This document shows positions 30,001 to 43,000 of a DNA stretch of 64,000 nt, piece after piece. Position 1 is the first letter of the stretch. Each line of letters begins with the position of its first letter. The position numbers were made by a program, and so were the translations under genes. Below the pieces are notes generated by a model, which saw only the letters and a program-made list of their open reading frames with translations, was not told the DNA's origin and did no database searches. Origin of the DNA: Cladorhizidae sp. MBARI D1340-BT2 (lineage: Eukaryota; Porifera; Demospongiae; Poecilosclerida; Cladorhizidae). Where the stretch lies: positions 62,001 to 126,000 of the forward strand of contig JAQNBH010000272.1 in assembly GCA_028752905.1 (NCBI GenBank). Direction: 5' to 3'.

Positions 30001-30728
30001 GGATGTTTGATATCAACAGAGAGCACAGGGAGAGACCTATCTTAATAGCTATATATCAAGTTTATACAGTGAAGTGTGGAGAATCTATGAAGCTAACCTG
30101 TTTAGCATCAAGATAGAGAACACATAGAGAAACCTATCTTGTGATTCTATGTATGCAGAATATACGGATGTTTGGTATCAAGAGAGAGAACAGAGAGAGG
30201 CCTACCTTTAGAGCTATATATCAAGTCTATTCAGTGAAGTGTGGAGAATCTATGAAGCTAACATGTTTAGCTCAAGATAGAGAACACTGAGAGATACCTA
30301 TCTTGCAAGTCCATTACAGTGAAGTGTGCAGAATATATGGATGTTTGGTATCAAGAGAGAGCACTTAGAGAGTCCTATCTTAATAGCTATACATCAAGTC
30401 TATTCAGTGAAGTGTGGATAATCTACGAAGCTAACATGTTTAGCATCAAGTAAGAGTACAATTCATAACTGCCCTAATTAACAAGACCAAAGTCCCAGAT
30501 TTTGTCAACTGATAGAGAAGGCCCTTATCTGCAACATGTCAACAGATTATCAATAAATGTGGTGGTTTTTCACTGGCAGGCCACCGCTTTGGCAACTGGA
30601 AAACGCCAGGAAAGATCGCAAACCTTACCACTTCAAATCACCATAACTTGCTAATACTTAGAGTACTCAAAATTTTGGCACGTACAAAAGACAGATAATT
30701 AGAAGGGCTATCCGGTGATATAAAAATT
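17141..30728. repeat. Higher-order repeat copy alpha (15 monomers)
   Basis: Starts (lengths): 17141 (902), 18043 (902), 18945 (896), 19841 (902), 20743 (902), 21645 (910), 22555 (900), 23455 (910), 24365 (911), 25276 (908), 26184 (908), 27092 (908), 28000 (911), 28911 (911), 29822 (907). Rare markers shared with beta and gamma are GTAGTGG with GGCGCGTAC in the second monomer, ATTCGAATGATA with TTTTTGGGGGAAAAATG in the third, TTAATATCTATA in the sixth, ACTTACAAAAG in the eighth, and TGTCTGG in the ninth. Monomer 18043 has a private one-base insertion and two substitutions at about 18684-18707. Monomer 25276 has a near-identical neighbour at 26184 that gamma lacks. Confidence 0.87.
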
Positions 30729-33700
30729 TCTTTTTTGGGTAAAGTGTAGAAAAGTTATGAGCTTTACGGCAAAATAACAAGATTTTGGGGGGAAAATGAG
30801 AAACATAATATAGACCAAATTAGGGCAAATATCAAGATAGAGAACACATAATGAAACCTATCATTCGAATCATATCAAGTCCATTACAGTGAAGTGTGCA
30901 GAATATTATGGATGTTTGATATCAACAGAGAGCACAGGGAGAGACCTATCTTAATAGCTATATATCAAGTTTATACAGTGAAGTGTGGAGAATCTATGAA
31001 GCTAACCTGTTTAGCATCAAGATAGAGAACACATAGAGAAACCTATCTTGTGATTCTATGTATGCAGAATATACGGATGTTTGGTATCAAGAGAGAGAAC
31101 AGAGAGAGGCCTACCTTTAGAGCTATATATCAAGTCTATTCAGTGAAGTGTGGAGAATCTATGAAGCTAACATGTTTAGCTCAAGATAGAGAACACTGAG
31201 AGATACCTATCTTGCAAGTCCATTACAGTGAAGTGTGCAGAATATATGGATGTTTGGTATCAACATTAGAGAGTCCTATCTTAATAGCTATACATCAAGT
31301 CTATTCAGTGAAGTGTGGATAATCTACGAAGCTAACATGTTTAGCATCAAGTAAGAGTACAATTCATAACTGCCCTAATTAACAAGACCAAAGTCCCAGA
31401 TTTTGTCAACTGATAGAGAAGGCCCTTATCTGCAACATGTCAACAGATTATCAATAAATGTGGTGGTTTTTCACTGGCAGGCCACCGCTTTGGCAACTGG
31501 AAAACGCCAGGAAAGATCGCAAACCTTACCACTTCAAATCACCATAACTTGCTAATACTTAGAGTACTCAAAATTTTGGCACGTACAAAAGACAGATAAT
31601 TAGAAGGGCTATCCGGTGATATGAAAATTATCTTTTTGGGGTAAAGGGTAGAAAAGTTATGTGCTTTACGGAAAAATAACAAGATTTTTGGGGGGAAAAT
31701 GAGAAACATATTATAGACCAAATTAGGGCAAATATCAAGATAGAGAACACATAATGAAACCTATCATTCGAATCATATCAAGTCCATTACAGTGAAGTGT
31801 GCAGAATATTATGGATGTTTGATATCAACAGAGAGCACAGGGAGAGACCTATCTTAATAGCTATATATCAAGTTTATACAGTGAAGTGTGGAGAATCTAT
31901 GAAGCTAACCTGTTTAGCATCAAGATAGAGAACACATAGAGAAACCTATCTTGTGATTCTATGTATGCAGAATATACGGATGTTTGGTATCAAGAGAGAG
32001 AACAGAGAGAGGCCTACCTTTAGAGCTATATATCAAGTCTATTCAGTGAAGTGTGGAGAATCTATGAAGCTAACATGTTTAGCTCAAGATAGAGAACACT
32101 GAGATACCTATCTTGCAAGTCCATTACAGTGAAGTGTGCAGAATATATGGATGTTTGGTATCAACATTAGAGAGTCCTATCTTAATAGCTATACATCAAG
32201 TCTATTCAGTGAAGTGTGGATAATCTACGAAGCTAACATGTTTAGCATCAAGTAAGAGTACAATTCATAACTGCCCTAATTAACAAGACCAAAGTCCCAG
32301 ATTTTGTCAACTGATAGAGAAGGCCCTTATCTGCAACATGTCAACAGATTATCAATAAATGTAGTGGTTTTTCACTGGCAGGCCACCGCTTTGGCAACTG
32401 GAAAACGCCAGGAAAGATCGCAAACCTTACCACTTCAAATCACCATAACTTGCTAATACTTAGAGTACTCAAAATTTTGGCGCGTACAAAAGACAGATAA
32501 TTAGAAGGGCTATCCGGTGATATAAAAATTATCTTTTTTGGGTAAAGTGTAGAAAAGTTATGAGCTTTACGGCAAAATAACAAGATTTTTGGGGGAAAAA
32601 TGAGAAACATATAGACCAAATTAGGGCAAATATCAAGATAGAGAACACATAATGAAACCTATCATTCGAATGATATCAAGTCCATTACAGTGAAGTATGC
32701 AGAATATTATGGATGTTTGATATCAACAGAGAGCACAGGGAGAGACCTATCTTAATAGCTATATATCAAGTTTATACAGTGAAGTGTGGAGAATCTATGA
32801 AGCTAACCTGTTTAGCATCAAGATAGAGAACACAGAGAAACCTATCTTGTGATTCTATGTATGCAGAATATACGGATGTTTGGTATCAAGAGAGAGAACA
32901 GAGAGAGGCCTACCTTTAGAGCTATATATCAAGTCTATTCAGTGAAGTGTGGAGAATCTATGAAGCTAACATGTTTAGCTCAAGATAGAGAACACTGAGA
33001 TACCTATCTTGCAAGTCCATTACAGTGAAGTGTGCAGAATATATGGATGTTTGGTATCAACATTAGAGAGTCCTATCTTAATAGCTATACATCAAGTCTA
33101 TTCAGTGAAGTGTGGATAATCTACGAAGCTAACATGTTTAGCATCAAGTAAGAGTACAATTCATAACTGCTCTAATTAACAAGACCAAAGTCCCAGATTT
33201 TGTCAACTGATAGAGAAGGCCCTTATCTGCAACATGTCAACAGATTATCAATAAATGTGGTGGTTTTTCACTGGCAGGCCACCGCTTTGGCAACTGGAAA
33301 ACGCCAGGAAAGATCGCAAACCTTACCACTTCAAATCACCATAACTTGCTAATACTTAGAGTACTCAAAATTTTGGCACGTACAAAAGACAGATAATTAG
33401 AAGGGCTATCCGGTGATATAAAAATTATCTTTTTTGGGTAAAGTGTAGTTATGAGCTTTACGGCAAAATAACAAGATTTTGGGGGGAAAATGAGAAACAT
33501 ATAGACCAAATTAGGGCAAATATCAAGATAGAGAACACATAATGAAACCTATCATTCGAATCATATCAAGTCCATTACAGTGAAGTGTGCAGAATATTAT
33601 GGATGTTTGATATCAACAGAGAGCACAGGGAGAGACCTATCTTAATATCTATATATCAAGTTTATACAGTGAAGTGTGGAGAATCTATGAAGCTAACCTG

Positions 33701-36700
33701 TTTAGCATCAAGATAGAGAACACATAGAGAAACCTATCTTGTGATTCTATGTATGCAGAATATACGGATGTTTGGTATCAAGAGAGAGAACAGAGAGAGG
33801 CCTACCTTTAGAGCTATATATCAAGTCTATTCAGTGAAGTGTGGAGAATCTATGAAGCTAACATGTTTAGCTCAAGATAGAGAACACTGAGAGATACCTA
33901 TCTTGCAAGTCCATTACAGTGAAGTGTGCAGAATATATGGATGTTTGGTATCAAGAGAGAGCACTTAGAGAGTCCTATCTTAATAGCTATACATCAAGTC
34001 TATTCAGTGAAGTGTGGATAATCTACGAAGCTAACATGTTTAGCATCAAGTAAGAGTACAATTCATAACTGCCCTAATTAACAAGACCAAAGTCCCAGAT
34101 TTTGTCAACTGATAGAGAAGGCCCTTATCTGCAACATGTCAACAGATTATCAATAAATGTGGTGGTTTTTCACTGGCAGGCCACCGCTTTGGCAACTGGA
34201 AAACGCCAGGAAAGATCGCAAACCTTACCACTTCAAATCACCATAACTTGCTAATACTTAGAGTACTCAAAATTTTGGCACGTACAAAAGACAGATAATT
34301 AGAAGGGCTATCCGGTGATATGAAAATTATCTTTTTGGGGTAAAGGGTAGAAAAGTTATGTGCTTTACGGAAAAATAACAAGATTTTTGGGGGGAAAATG
34401 AGAAACATATTATAGACCAAATTAGGGCAAATATCAAGATAGAGAACACATAATGAAACCTATCATTCGAATCATATCAAGTCCATTACAGTGAAGTGTG
34501 CAGAATATTATGGATGTTTGATATCAACAGAGAGCACAGGGAGAGACCTATCTTAATAGCTATATATCAAGTTTATACAGTGAAGTGTGGAGAATCTATG
34601 AAGCTAACCTGTTTAGCATCAAGATAGAGAACACATAGAGAAACCTATCTTGTGATTCTATGTATGCAGAATATACGGATGTTTGGTATCAAGAGAGAGA
34701 ACAGAGAGAGGCCTACCTTTAGAGCTATATATCAAGTCTATTCAGTGAAGTGTGGAGAATCTATGAAGCTAACATGTTTAGCTCAAGATAGAGAACACTG
34801 AGATACCTATCTTGCAAGTCCATTACAGTGAAGTGTGCAGAATATATGGATGTTTGGTATCAACATTAGAGAGTCCTATCTTAATAGCTATACATCAAGT
34901 CTATTCAGTGAAGTGTGGATAATCTACGAAGCTAACATGTTTAGCATCAAGTAAGAGTACAATTCATAACTGCCCTAATTAACAAGACCAAAGTCCCAGA
35001 TTTTGTCAACTGATAGAGAAGGCCCTTATCTGCAACATGTCAACAGATTATCAATAAATGTGGTGGTTTTTCACTGGCAGGCCACCGCTTTGGCAACTGG
35101 AAAACGCCAGGAAAGATCGCAAACCTTACCACTTCAAATCACCATAACTTGCTAATACTTAGAGTACTCAAAATTTTGGCACGTACAAAAGACAGATAAT
35201 TAGAAGGGCTATCCGGTGATATAAAAATTTCTTTTTTGGGTAAAGTGTAGAAAAGTTATGAGCTTTACGGCAAAATAACAAGATTTTTGGGGGGAAATGA
35301 GAAACATAATATAGACCAAATTAGGGCAAATATCAAGATAGAGAACACATAATGAAACCTATCATTCGAATCATATCAAGTCCATTACAGTGAAGTGTGC
35401 AGAATATTATGGATGTTTGATATCAACAGAGAGCACAGGGAGAGACCTATCTTAATAGCTATATATCAAGTTTATACAGTGAAGTGTGGAGAATCTATGA
35501 AGCTAACCTGTTTAGCATCAAGATAGAGAACACATAGAGAAACCTATCTTGTGATTCTATGTATGCAGAATATACGGATGTTTGGTATCAAGAGAGAGAA
35601 CAGAGAGAGGCCTACCTTTAGAGCTATATATCAAGTCTATTCAGTGAAGTGTGGAGAATCTATGAAGCTAACATGTTTAGCTCAAGATAGAGAACACTGA
35701 GATACCTATCTTGCAAGTCCATTACAGTGAAGTGTGCAGAATATATGGATGTTTGGTATCAACATTAGAGAGTCCTATCTTAATAGCTATACATCAAGTC
35801 TATTCAGTGAAGTGTGGATAATCTACGAAGCTAACATGTTTAGCATCAAGTAAGAGTACAATTCATAACTGCCCTAATTAACAAGACCAAAGTCCCAGAT
35901 TTTGTCAACTGATAGAGAAGGCCCTTATCTGCAACATGTCAACAGATTATCAATAAATGTGGTGGTTTTTCACTGGCAGGCCACCGCTTTGGCAACTGGA
36001 AAACGCCAGGAAAGATCGCAAACCTTACCACTTCAAATCACCATAACTTGCTAATACTTAGAGTACTCAAAATTTTGGCACTTACAAAAGACAGATAATT
36101 AGAAGGGCTATCCGGTGATATGAAAATTATCTTTTTGGGGTAAAGGGTAGAAAAGTTATGTGCTTTACGGAAAAATAACAAGATTTTTGGGGGGAAAATG
36201 AGAAACATATTATAGACCAAATTAGGGCAAATATCAAGATAGAGAACACATAATGAAACCTATCATTCGAATCATATCAAGTCCATTACAGTGAAGTGTG
36301 CAGAATATTATGGATGTTTGATATCAACAGAGAGCACAGGGAGAGACCTATCTTAATAGCTATATATCAAGTTTATACAGTGAAGTGTGGAGAATCTATG
36401 AAGCTAACCTGTTTAGCATCAAGATAGAGAACACATAGAGAAACCTATCTTGTGATTCTATGTATGCAGAATATACGGATGTCTGGTATCAAGAGAGAGA
36501 ACAGAGAGAGGCCTACCTTTAGAGCTATATATCAAGTCTATTCAGTGAAGTGTGGAGAATCTATGAAGCTAACATGTTTAGCTCAAGATAGAGAACACTG
36601 AGAGATACCTATCTTGCAAGTCCATTACAGTGAAGTGTGCAGAATATATGGATGTTTGGTATCAAGAGAGAGCACTTAGAGAGTCCTATCTTAATAGCTA

Positions 36701-37040
36701 TACATCAAGTCTATTCAGTGAAGTGTGGATAATCTACGAAGCTAACATGTTTAGCATCAAGTAAGAGTACAATTCATAACTGCCCTAATTAACAAGACCA
36801 AAGTCCCAGATTTTGTCAACTGATAGAGAAGGCCCTTATCTGCAACATGTCAACAGATTATCAATAAATGTGGTGGTTTTTCACTGGCAGGCCACCGCTT
36901 TGGCAACTGGAAAACGCCAGGAAAGATCGCAAACCTTACCACTTCAAATCACCATAACTTGCTAATACTTAGAGTACTCAAAATTTTGGCACGTACAAAA
37001 GACAGATAATTAGAAGGGCTATCCGGTGATATAAAAATTT
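30729..37040. repeat. Higher-order repeat copy beta, shortened (7 monomers)
   Basis: Starts (lengths): 30729 (902), 31631 (901), 32532 (896), 33428 (902), 34330 (900), 35230 (900), 36130 (911). It follows the first nine monomers of alpha and gamma but has one monomer (33428) where they have three, so about 1.8 kb is missing. It abuts gamma directly. The third monomer has the ATTCGAATGATA marker and the sixth has ACTTACAAAAG, which fixes the alignment. Confidence 0.87.
33428..34329. repeat. Hybrid monomer at the deletion point of copy beta
   Basis: The head has the 5-bp spacer deletion (TGTAGTTATG) and six G with ATATAGACC, as in alpha monomer 19841. Further on, B1 ends TTAATATCTATA, a rare variant otherwise seen only in monomers 21645 and 41544, the sixth monomers of alpha and gamma. 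C1 has GTGAAGTG, not the GTGAATTG of 19841. It therefore joins a fourth-position head to a sixth-position body. The junction lies between about 33510 and 33645, as expected from one unequal exchange that removed two monomers. Confidence 0.82.
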
Positions 37041-40000
37041 TCTTTTTTGGGTAAAGTGTAGAAAAGTTATGAGCTTTACGGCAAAATAACAAGATTTTGG
37101 GGGGAAAATGAGAAACATAATATAGACCAAATTAGGGCAAATATCAAGATAGAGAACACATAATGAAACCTATCATTCGAATCATATCAAGTCCATTACA
37201 GTGAAGTGTGCAGAATATTATGGATGTTTGATATCAACAGAGAGCACAGGGAGAGACCTATCTTAATAGCTATATATCAAGTTTATACAGTGAAGTGTGG
37301 AGAATCTATGAAGCTAACCTGTTTAGCATCAAGATAGAGAACACATAGAGAAACCTATCTTGTGATTCTATGTATGCAGAATATACGGATGTTTGGTATC
37401 AAGAGAGAGAACAGAGAGAGGCCTACCTTTAGAGCTATATATCAAGTCTATTCAGTGAAGTGTGGAGAATCTATGAAGCTAACATGTTTAGCTCAAGATA
37501 GAGAACACTGAGAGATACCTATCTTGCAAGTCCATTACAGTGAAGTGTGCAGAATATATGGATGTTTGGTATCAACATTAGAGAGTCCTATCTTAATAGC
37601 TATACATCAAGTCTATTCAGTGAAGTGTGGATAATCTACGAAGCTAACATGTTTAGCATCAAGTAAGAGTACAATTCATAACTGCCCTAATTAACAAGAC
37701 CAAAGTCCCAGATTTTGTCAACTGATAGAGAAGGCCCTTATCTGCAACATGTCAACAGATTATCAATAAATGTGGTGGTTTTTCACTGGCAGGCCACCGC
37801 TTTGGCAACTGGAAAACGCCAGGAAAGATCGCAAACCTTACCACTTCAAATCACCATAACTTGCTAATACTTAGAGTACTCAAAATTTTGGCACGTACAA
37901 AAGACAGATAATTAGAAGGGCTATCCGGTGATATGAAAATTATCTTTTTGGGGTAAAGGGTAGAAAAGTTATGTGCTTTACGGAAAAATAACAAGATTTT
38001 TGGGGGGAAAATGAGAAACATATTATAGACCAAATTAGGGCAAATATCAAGATAGAGAACACATAATGAAACCTATCATTCGAATCATATCAAGTCCATT
38101 ACAGTGAAGTGTGCAGAATATTATGGATGTTTGATATCAACAGAGAGCACAGGGAGAGACCTATCTTAATAGCTATATATCAAGTTTATACAGTGAAGTG
38201 TGGAGAATCTATGAAGCTAACCTGTTTAGCATCAAGATAGAGAACACATAGAGAAACCTATCTTGTGATTCTATGTATGCAGAATATACGGATGTTTGGT
38301 ATCAAGAGAGAGAACAGAGAGAGGCCTACCTTTAGAGCTATATATCAAGTCTATTCAGTGAAGTGTGGAGAATCTATGAAGCTAACATGTTTAGCTCAAG
38401 ATAGAGAACACTGAGATACCTATCTTGCAAGTCCATTACAGTGAAGTGTGCAGAATATATGGATGTTTGGTATCAACATTAGAGAGTCCTATCTTAATAG
38501 CTATACATCAAGTCTATTCAGTGAAGTGTGGATAATCTACGAAGCTAACATGTTTAGCATCAAGTAAGAGTACAATTCATAACTGCCCTAATTAACAAGA
38601 CCAAAGTCCCAGATTTTGTCAACTGATAGAGAAGGCCCTTATCTGCAACATGTCAACAGATTATCAATAAATGTAGTGGTTTTTCACTGGCAGGCCACCG
38701 CTTTGGCAACTGGAAAACGCCAGGAAAGATCGCAAACCTTACCACTTCAAATCACCATAACTTGCTAATACTTAGAGTACTCAAAATTTTGGCGCGTACA
38801 AAAGACAGATAATTAGAAGGGCTATCCGGTGATATAAAAATTATCTTTTTTGGGTAAAGTGTAGAAAAGTTATGAGCTTTACGGCAAAATAACAAGATTT
38901 TTGGGGGAAAAATGAGAAACATATAGACCAAATTAGGGCAAATATCAAGATAGAGAACACATAATGAAACCTATCATTCGAATGATATCAAGTCCATTAC
39001 AGTGAAGTATGCAGAATATTATGGATGTTTGATATCAACAGAGAGCACAGGGAGAGACCTATCTTAATAGCTATATATCAAGTTTATACAGTGAAGTGTG
39101 GAGAATCTATGAAGCTAACCTGTTTAGCATCAAGATAGAGAACACAGAGAAACCTATCTTGTGATTCTATGTATGCAGAATATACGGATGTTTGGTATCA
39201 AGAGAGAGAACAGAGAGAGGCCTACCTTTAGAGCTATATATCAAGTCTATTCAGTGAAGTGTGGAGAATCTATGAAGCTAACATGTTTAGCTCAAGATAG
39301 AGAACACTGAGATACCTATCTTGCAAGTCCATTACAGTGAAGTGTGCAGAATATATGGATGTTTGGTATCAACATTAGAGAGTCCTATCTTAATAGCTAT
39401 ACATCAAGTCTATTCAGTGAAGTGTGGATAATCTACGAAGCTAACATGTTTAGCATCAAGTAAGAGTACAATTCATAACTGCTCTAATTAACAAGACCAA
39501 AGTCCCAGATTTTGTCAACTGATAGAGAAGGCCCTTATCTGCAACATGTCAACAGATTATCAATAAATGTGGTGGTTTTTCACTGGCAGGCCACCGCTTT
39601 GGCAACTGGAAAACGCCAGGAAAGATCGCAAACCTTACCACTTCAAATCACCATAACTTGCTAATACTTAGAGTACTCAAAATTTTGGCACGTACAAAAG
39701 ACAGATAATTAGAAGGGCTATCCGGTGATATAAAAATTATCTTTTTTGGGTAAAGTGTAGTTATGAGCTTTACGGCAAAATAACAAGATTTTGGGGGGGA
39801 AATGAGAAACATATAGACCAAATTAGGGCAAATATCAAGATAGAGAACACATAATGAAACCTATCATTCGAATCATATCAAGTCCATTACAGTGAAGTGT
39901 GCAGAATATTATGGATGTTTGATATCAACAGAGAGCACAGGGAGAGACCTATCTTAATAGCTATATATCAAGTTTATACAGTGAATTGTGGAGAATCTAT

Positions 40001-43000
40001 GAAGCTAACCTGTTTAGCATCAAGATAGAGAACACATAGAGAAACCTATCTTGTGATTCTATGTATGCAGAATATACGGATGTTTGGTATCAAGAGAGAG
40101 AACAGAGAGAGGCCTACCTTTAGAGCTATATATCAAGTCTATTCAGTGAAGTGTGGAGAATCTATGAAGCTAACATGTTTAGCTCAAGATAGAGAACACT
40201 GAGAGATACCTATCTTGCAAGTCCATTACAGTGAAGTGTGCAGAATATATGGATGTTTGGTATCAAGAGAGAGCACTTAGAGAGTCCTATCTTAATAGCT
40301 ATACATCAAGTCTATTCAGTGAAGTGTGGATAATCTACGAAGCTAACATGTTTAGCATCAAGTAAGAGTACAATTCATAACTGCCCTAATTAACAAGACC
40401 AAAGTCCCAGATTTTGTCAACTGATAGAGAAGGCCCTTATCTGCAACATGTCAACAGATTATCAATAAATGTGGTGGTTTTTCACTGGCAGGCCACCGCT
40501 TTGGCAACTGGAAAACGCCAGGAAAGATCGCAAACCTTACCACTTCAAATCACCATAACTTGCTAATACTTAGAGTACTCAAAATTTTGGCACGTACAAA
40601 AGACAGATAATTAGAAGGGCTATCCGGTGATATAAAAATTATCTTTTTTGGGTAAAGTGTAGTTATGAGCTTTACGGCAAAATAACAAGATTTTGGGGGG
40701 GAAATGAGAAACATATAGACCAAATTAGGGCAAATATCAAGATAGAGAACACATAATGAAACCTATCATTCGAATCATATCAAGTCCATTACAGTGAAGT
40801 GTGCAGAATATTATGGATGTTTGATATCAACAGAGAGCACAGGGAGAGACCTATCTTAATAGCTATATATCAAGTTTATACAGTGAATTGTGGAGAATCT
40901 ATGAAGCTAACCTGTTTAGCATCAAGATAGAGAACACATAGAGAAACCTATCTTGTGATTCTATGTATGCAGAATATACGGATGTTTGGTATCAAGAGAG
41001 AGAACAGAGAGAGGCCTACCTTTAGAGCTATATATCAAGTCTATTCAGTGAAGTGTGGAGAATCTATGAAGCTAACATGTTTAGCTCAAGATAGAGAACA
41101 CTGAGAGATACCTATCTTGCAAGTCCATTACAGTGAAGTGTGCAGAATATATGGATGTTTGGTATCAAGAGAGAGCACTTAGAGAGTCCTATCTTAATAG
41201 CTATACATCAAGTCTATTCAGTGAAGTGTGGATAATCTACGAAGCTAACATGTTTAGCATCAAGTAAGAGTACAATTCATAACTGCCCTAATTAACAAGA
41301 CCAAAGTCCCAGATTTTGTCAACTGATAGAGAAGGCCCTTATCTGCAACATGTCAACAGATTATCAATAAATGTGGTGGTTTTTCACTGGCAGGCCACCG
41401 CTTTGGCAACTGGAAAACGCCAGGAAAGATCGCAAACCTTACCACTTCAAATCACCATAACTTGCTAATACTTAGAGTACTCAAAATTTTGGCACGTACA
41501 AAAGACAGATAATTAGAAGGGCTATCCGGTGATATAAAAAATTTCTTTTTTGGGTAAAGTGTAGAAAAGTTATGAGCTTTACGGCAAAATAACAAGATTT
41601 TGTGGGGGAAATGAGAAACATAATATAGAACAAATTAGGGCAAATATCAAGATAGAGAACACATAATGAAACCTATCATTCGAATCATATCAAGTCCATT
41701 ACAGTGAAGTGTGCAGAATATTATGGATGTTTGATATCAACAGAGAGCACAGGGAGAGACCTATCTTAATATCTATATATCAAGTTTATACAGTGAAGTG
41801 TGGAGAATCTATGAAGCTAACCTGTTTAGCATCAAGATAGAGAACACATAGAGAAACCTATCTTGTGATTCTATGTATGCAGAATATACGGATGTTTGGT
41901 ATCAAGAGAGAGAACAGAGAGAGGCCTACCTTTAGAGCTATATATCAAGTCTATTCAGTGAAGTGTGGAGAATCTATGAAGCTAACATGTTTAGCTCAAG
42001 ATAGAGAACACTGAGAGATACCTATCTTGCAAGTCCATTACAGTGAAGTGTGCAGAATATATGGATGTTTGGTATCAAGAGAGAGCACTTAGAGAGTCCT
42101 ATCTTAATAGCTATACATCAAGTCTATTCAGTGAAGTGTGGATAATCTACGAAGCTAACATGTTTAGCATCAAGTAAGAGTACAATTCATAACTGCCCTA
42201 ATTAACAAGACCAAAGTCCCAGATTTTGTCAACTGATAGAGAAGGCCCTTATCTGCAACATGTCAACAGATTATCAATAAATGTGGTGGTTTTTCACTGG
42301 CAGGCCACCGCTTTGGCAACTGGAAAACGCCAGGAAAGATCGCAAACCTTACCACTTCAAATCACCATAACTTGCTAATACTTAGAGTACTCAAAATTTT
42401 GGCACGTACAAAAGACAGATAATTAGAAGGGCTATCCGGTGATATGAAAATTATCTTTTTGGGGTAAAGGGTAGAAAAGTTATGTGCTTTACGGAAAAAT
42501 AACAAGATTTTTGGGGGGAAAATGAGAAACATATTATAGACCAAATTAGGGCAAATATCAAGATAGAGAACACATAATGAAACCTATCATTCGAATCATA
42601 TCAAGTCCATTACAGTGAAGTGTGCAGAATATTATGGATGTTTGATATCAACAGAGAGCACAGGGAGAGACCTATCTTAATAGCTATATATCAAGTTTAT
42701 ACAGTGAAGTGTGGAGAATCTATGAAGCTAACCTGTTTAGCATCAAGATAGAGAACACATAGAGAAACCTATCTTGTGATTCTATGTATGCAGAATATAC
42801 GGATGTTTGGTATCAAGAGAGAGAACAGAGAGAGGCCTACCTTTAGAGCTATATATCAAGTCTATTCAGTGAAGTGTGGAGAATCTATGAAGCTAACATG
42901 TTTAGCTCAAGATAGAGAACACTGAGATACCTATCTTGCAAGTCCATTACAGTGAAGTGTGCAGAATATATGGATGTTTGGTATCAACATTAGAGAGTCC

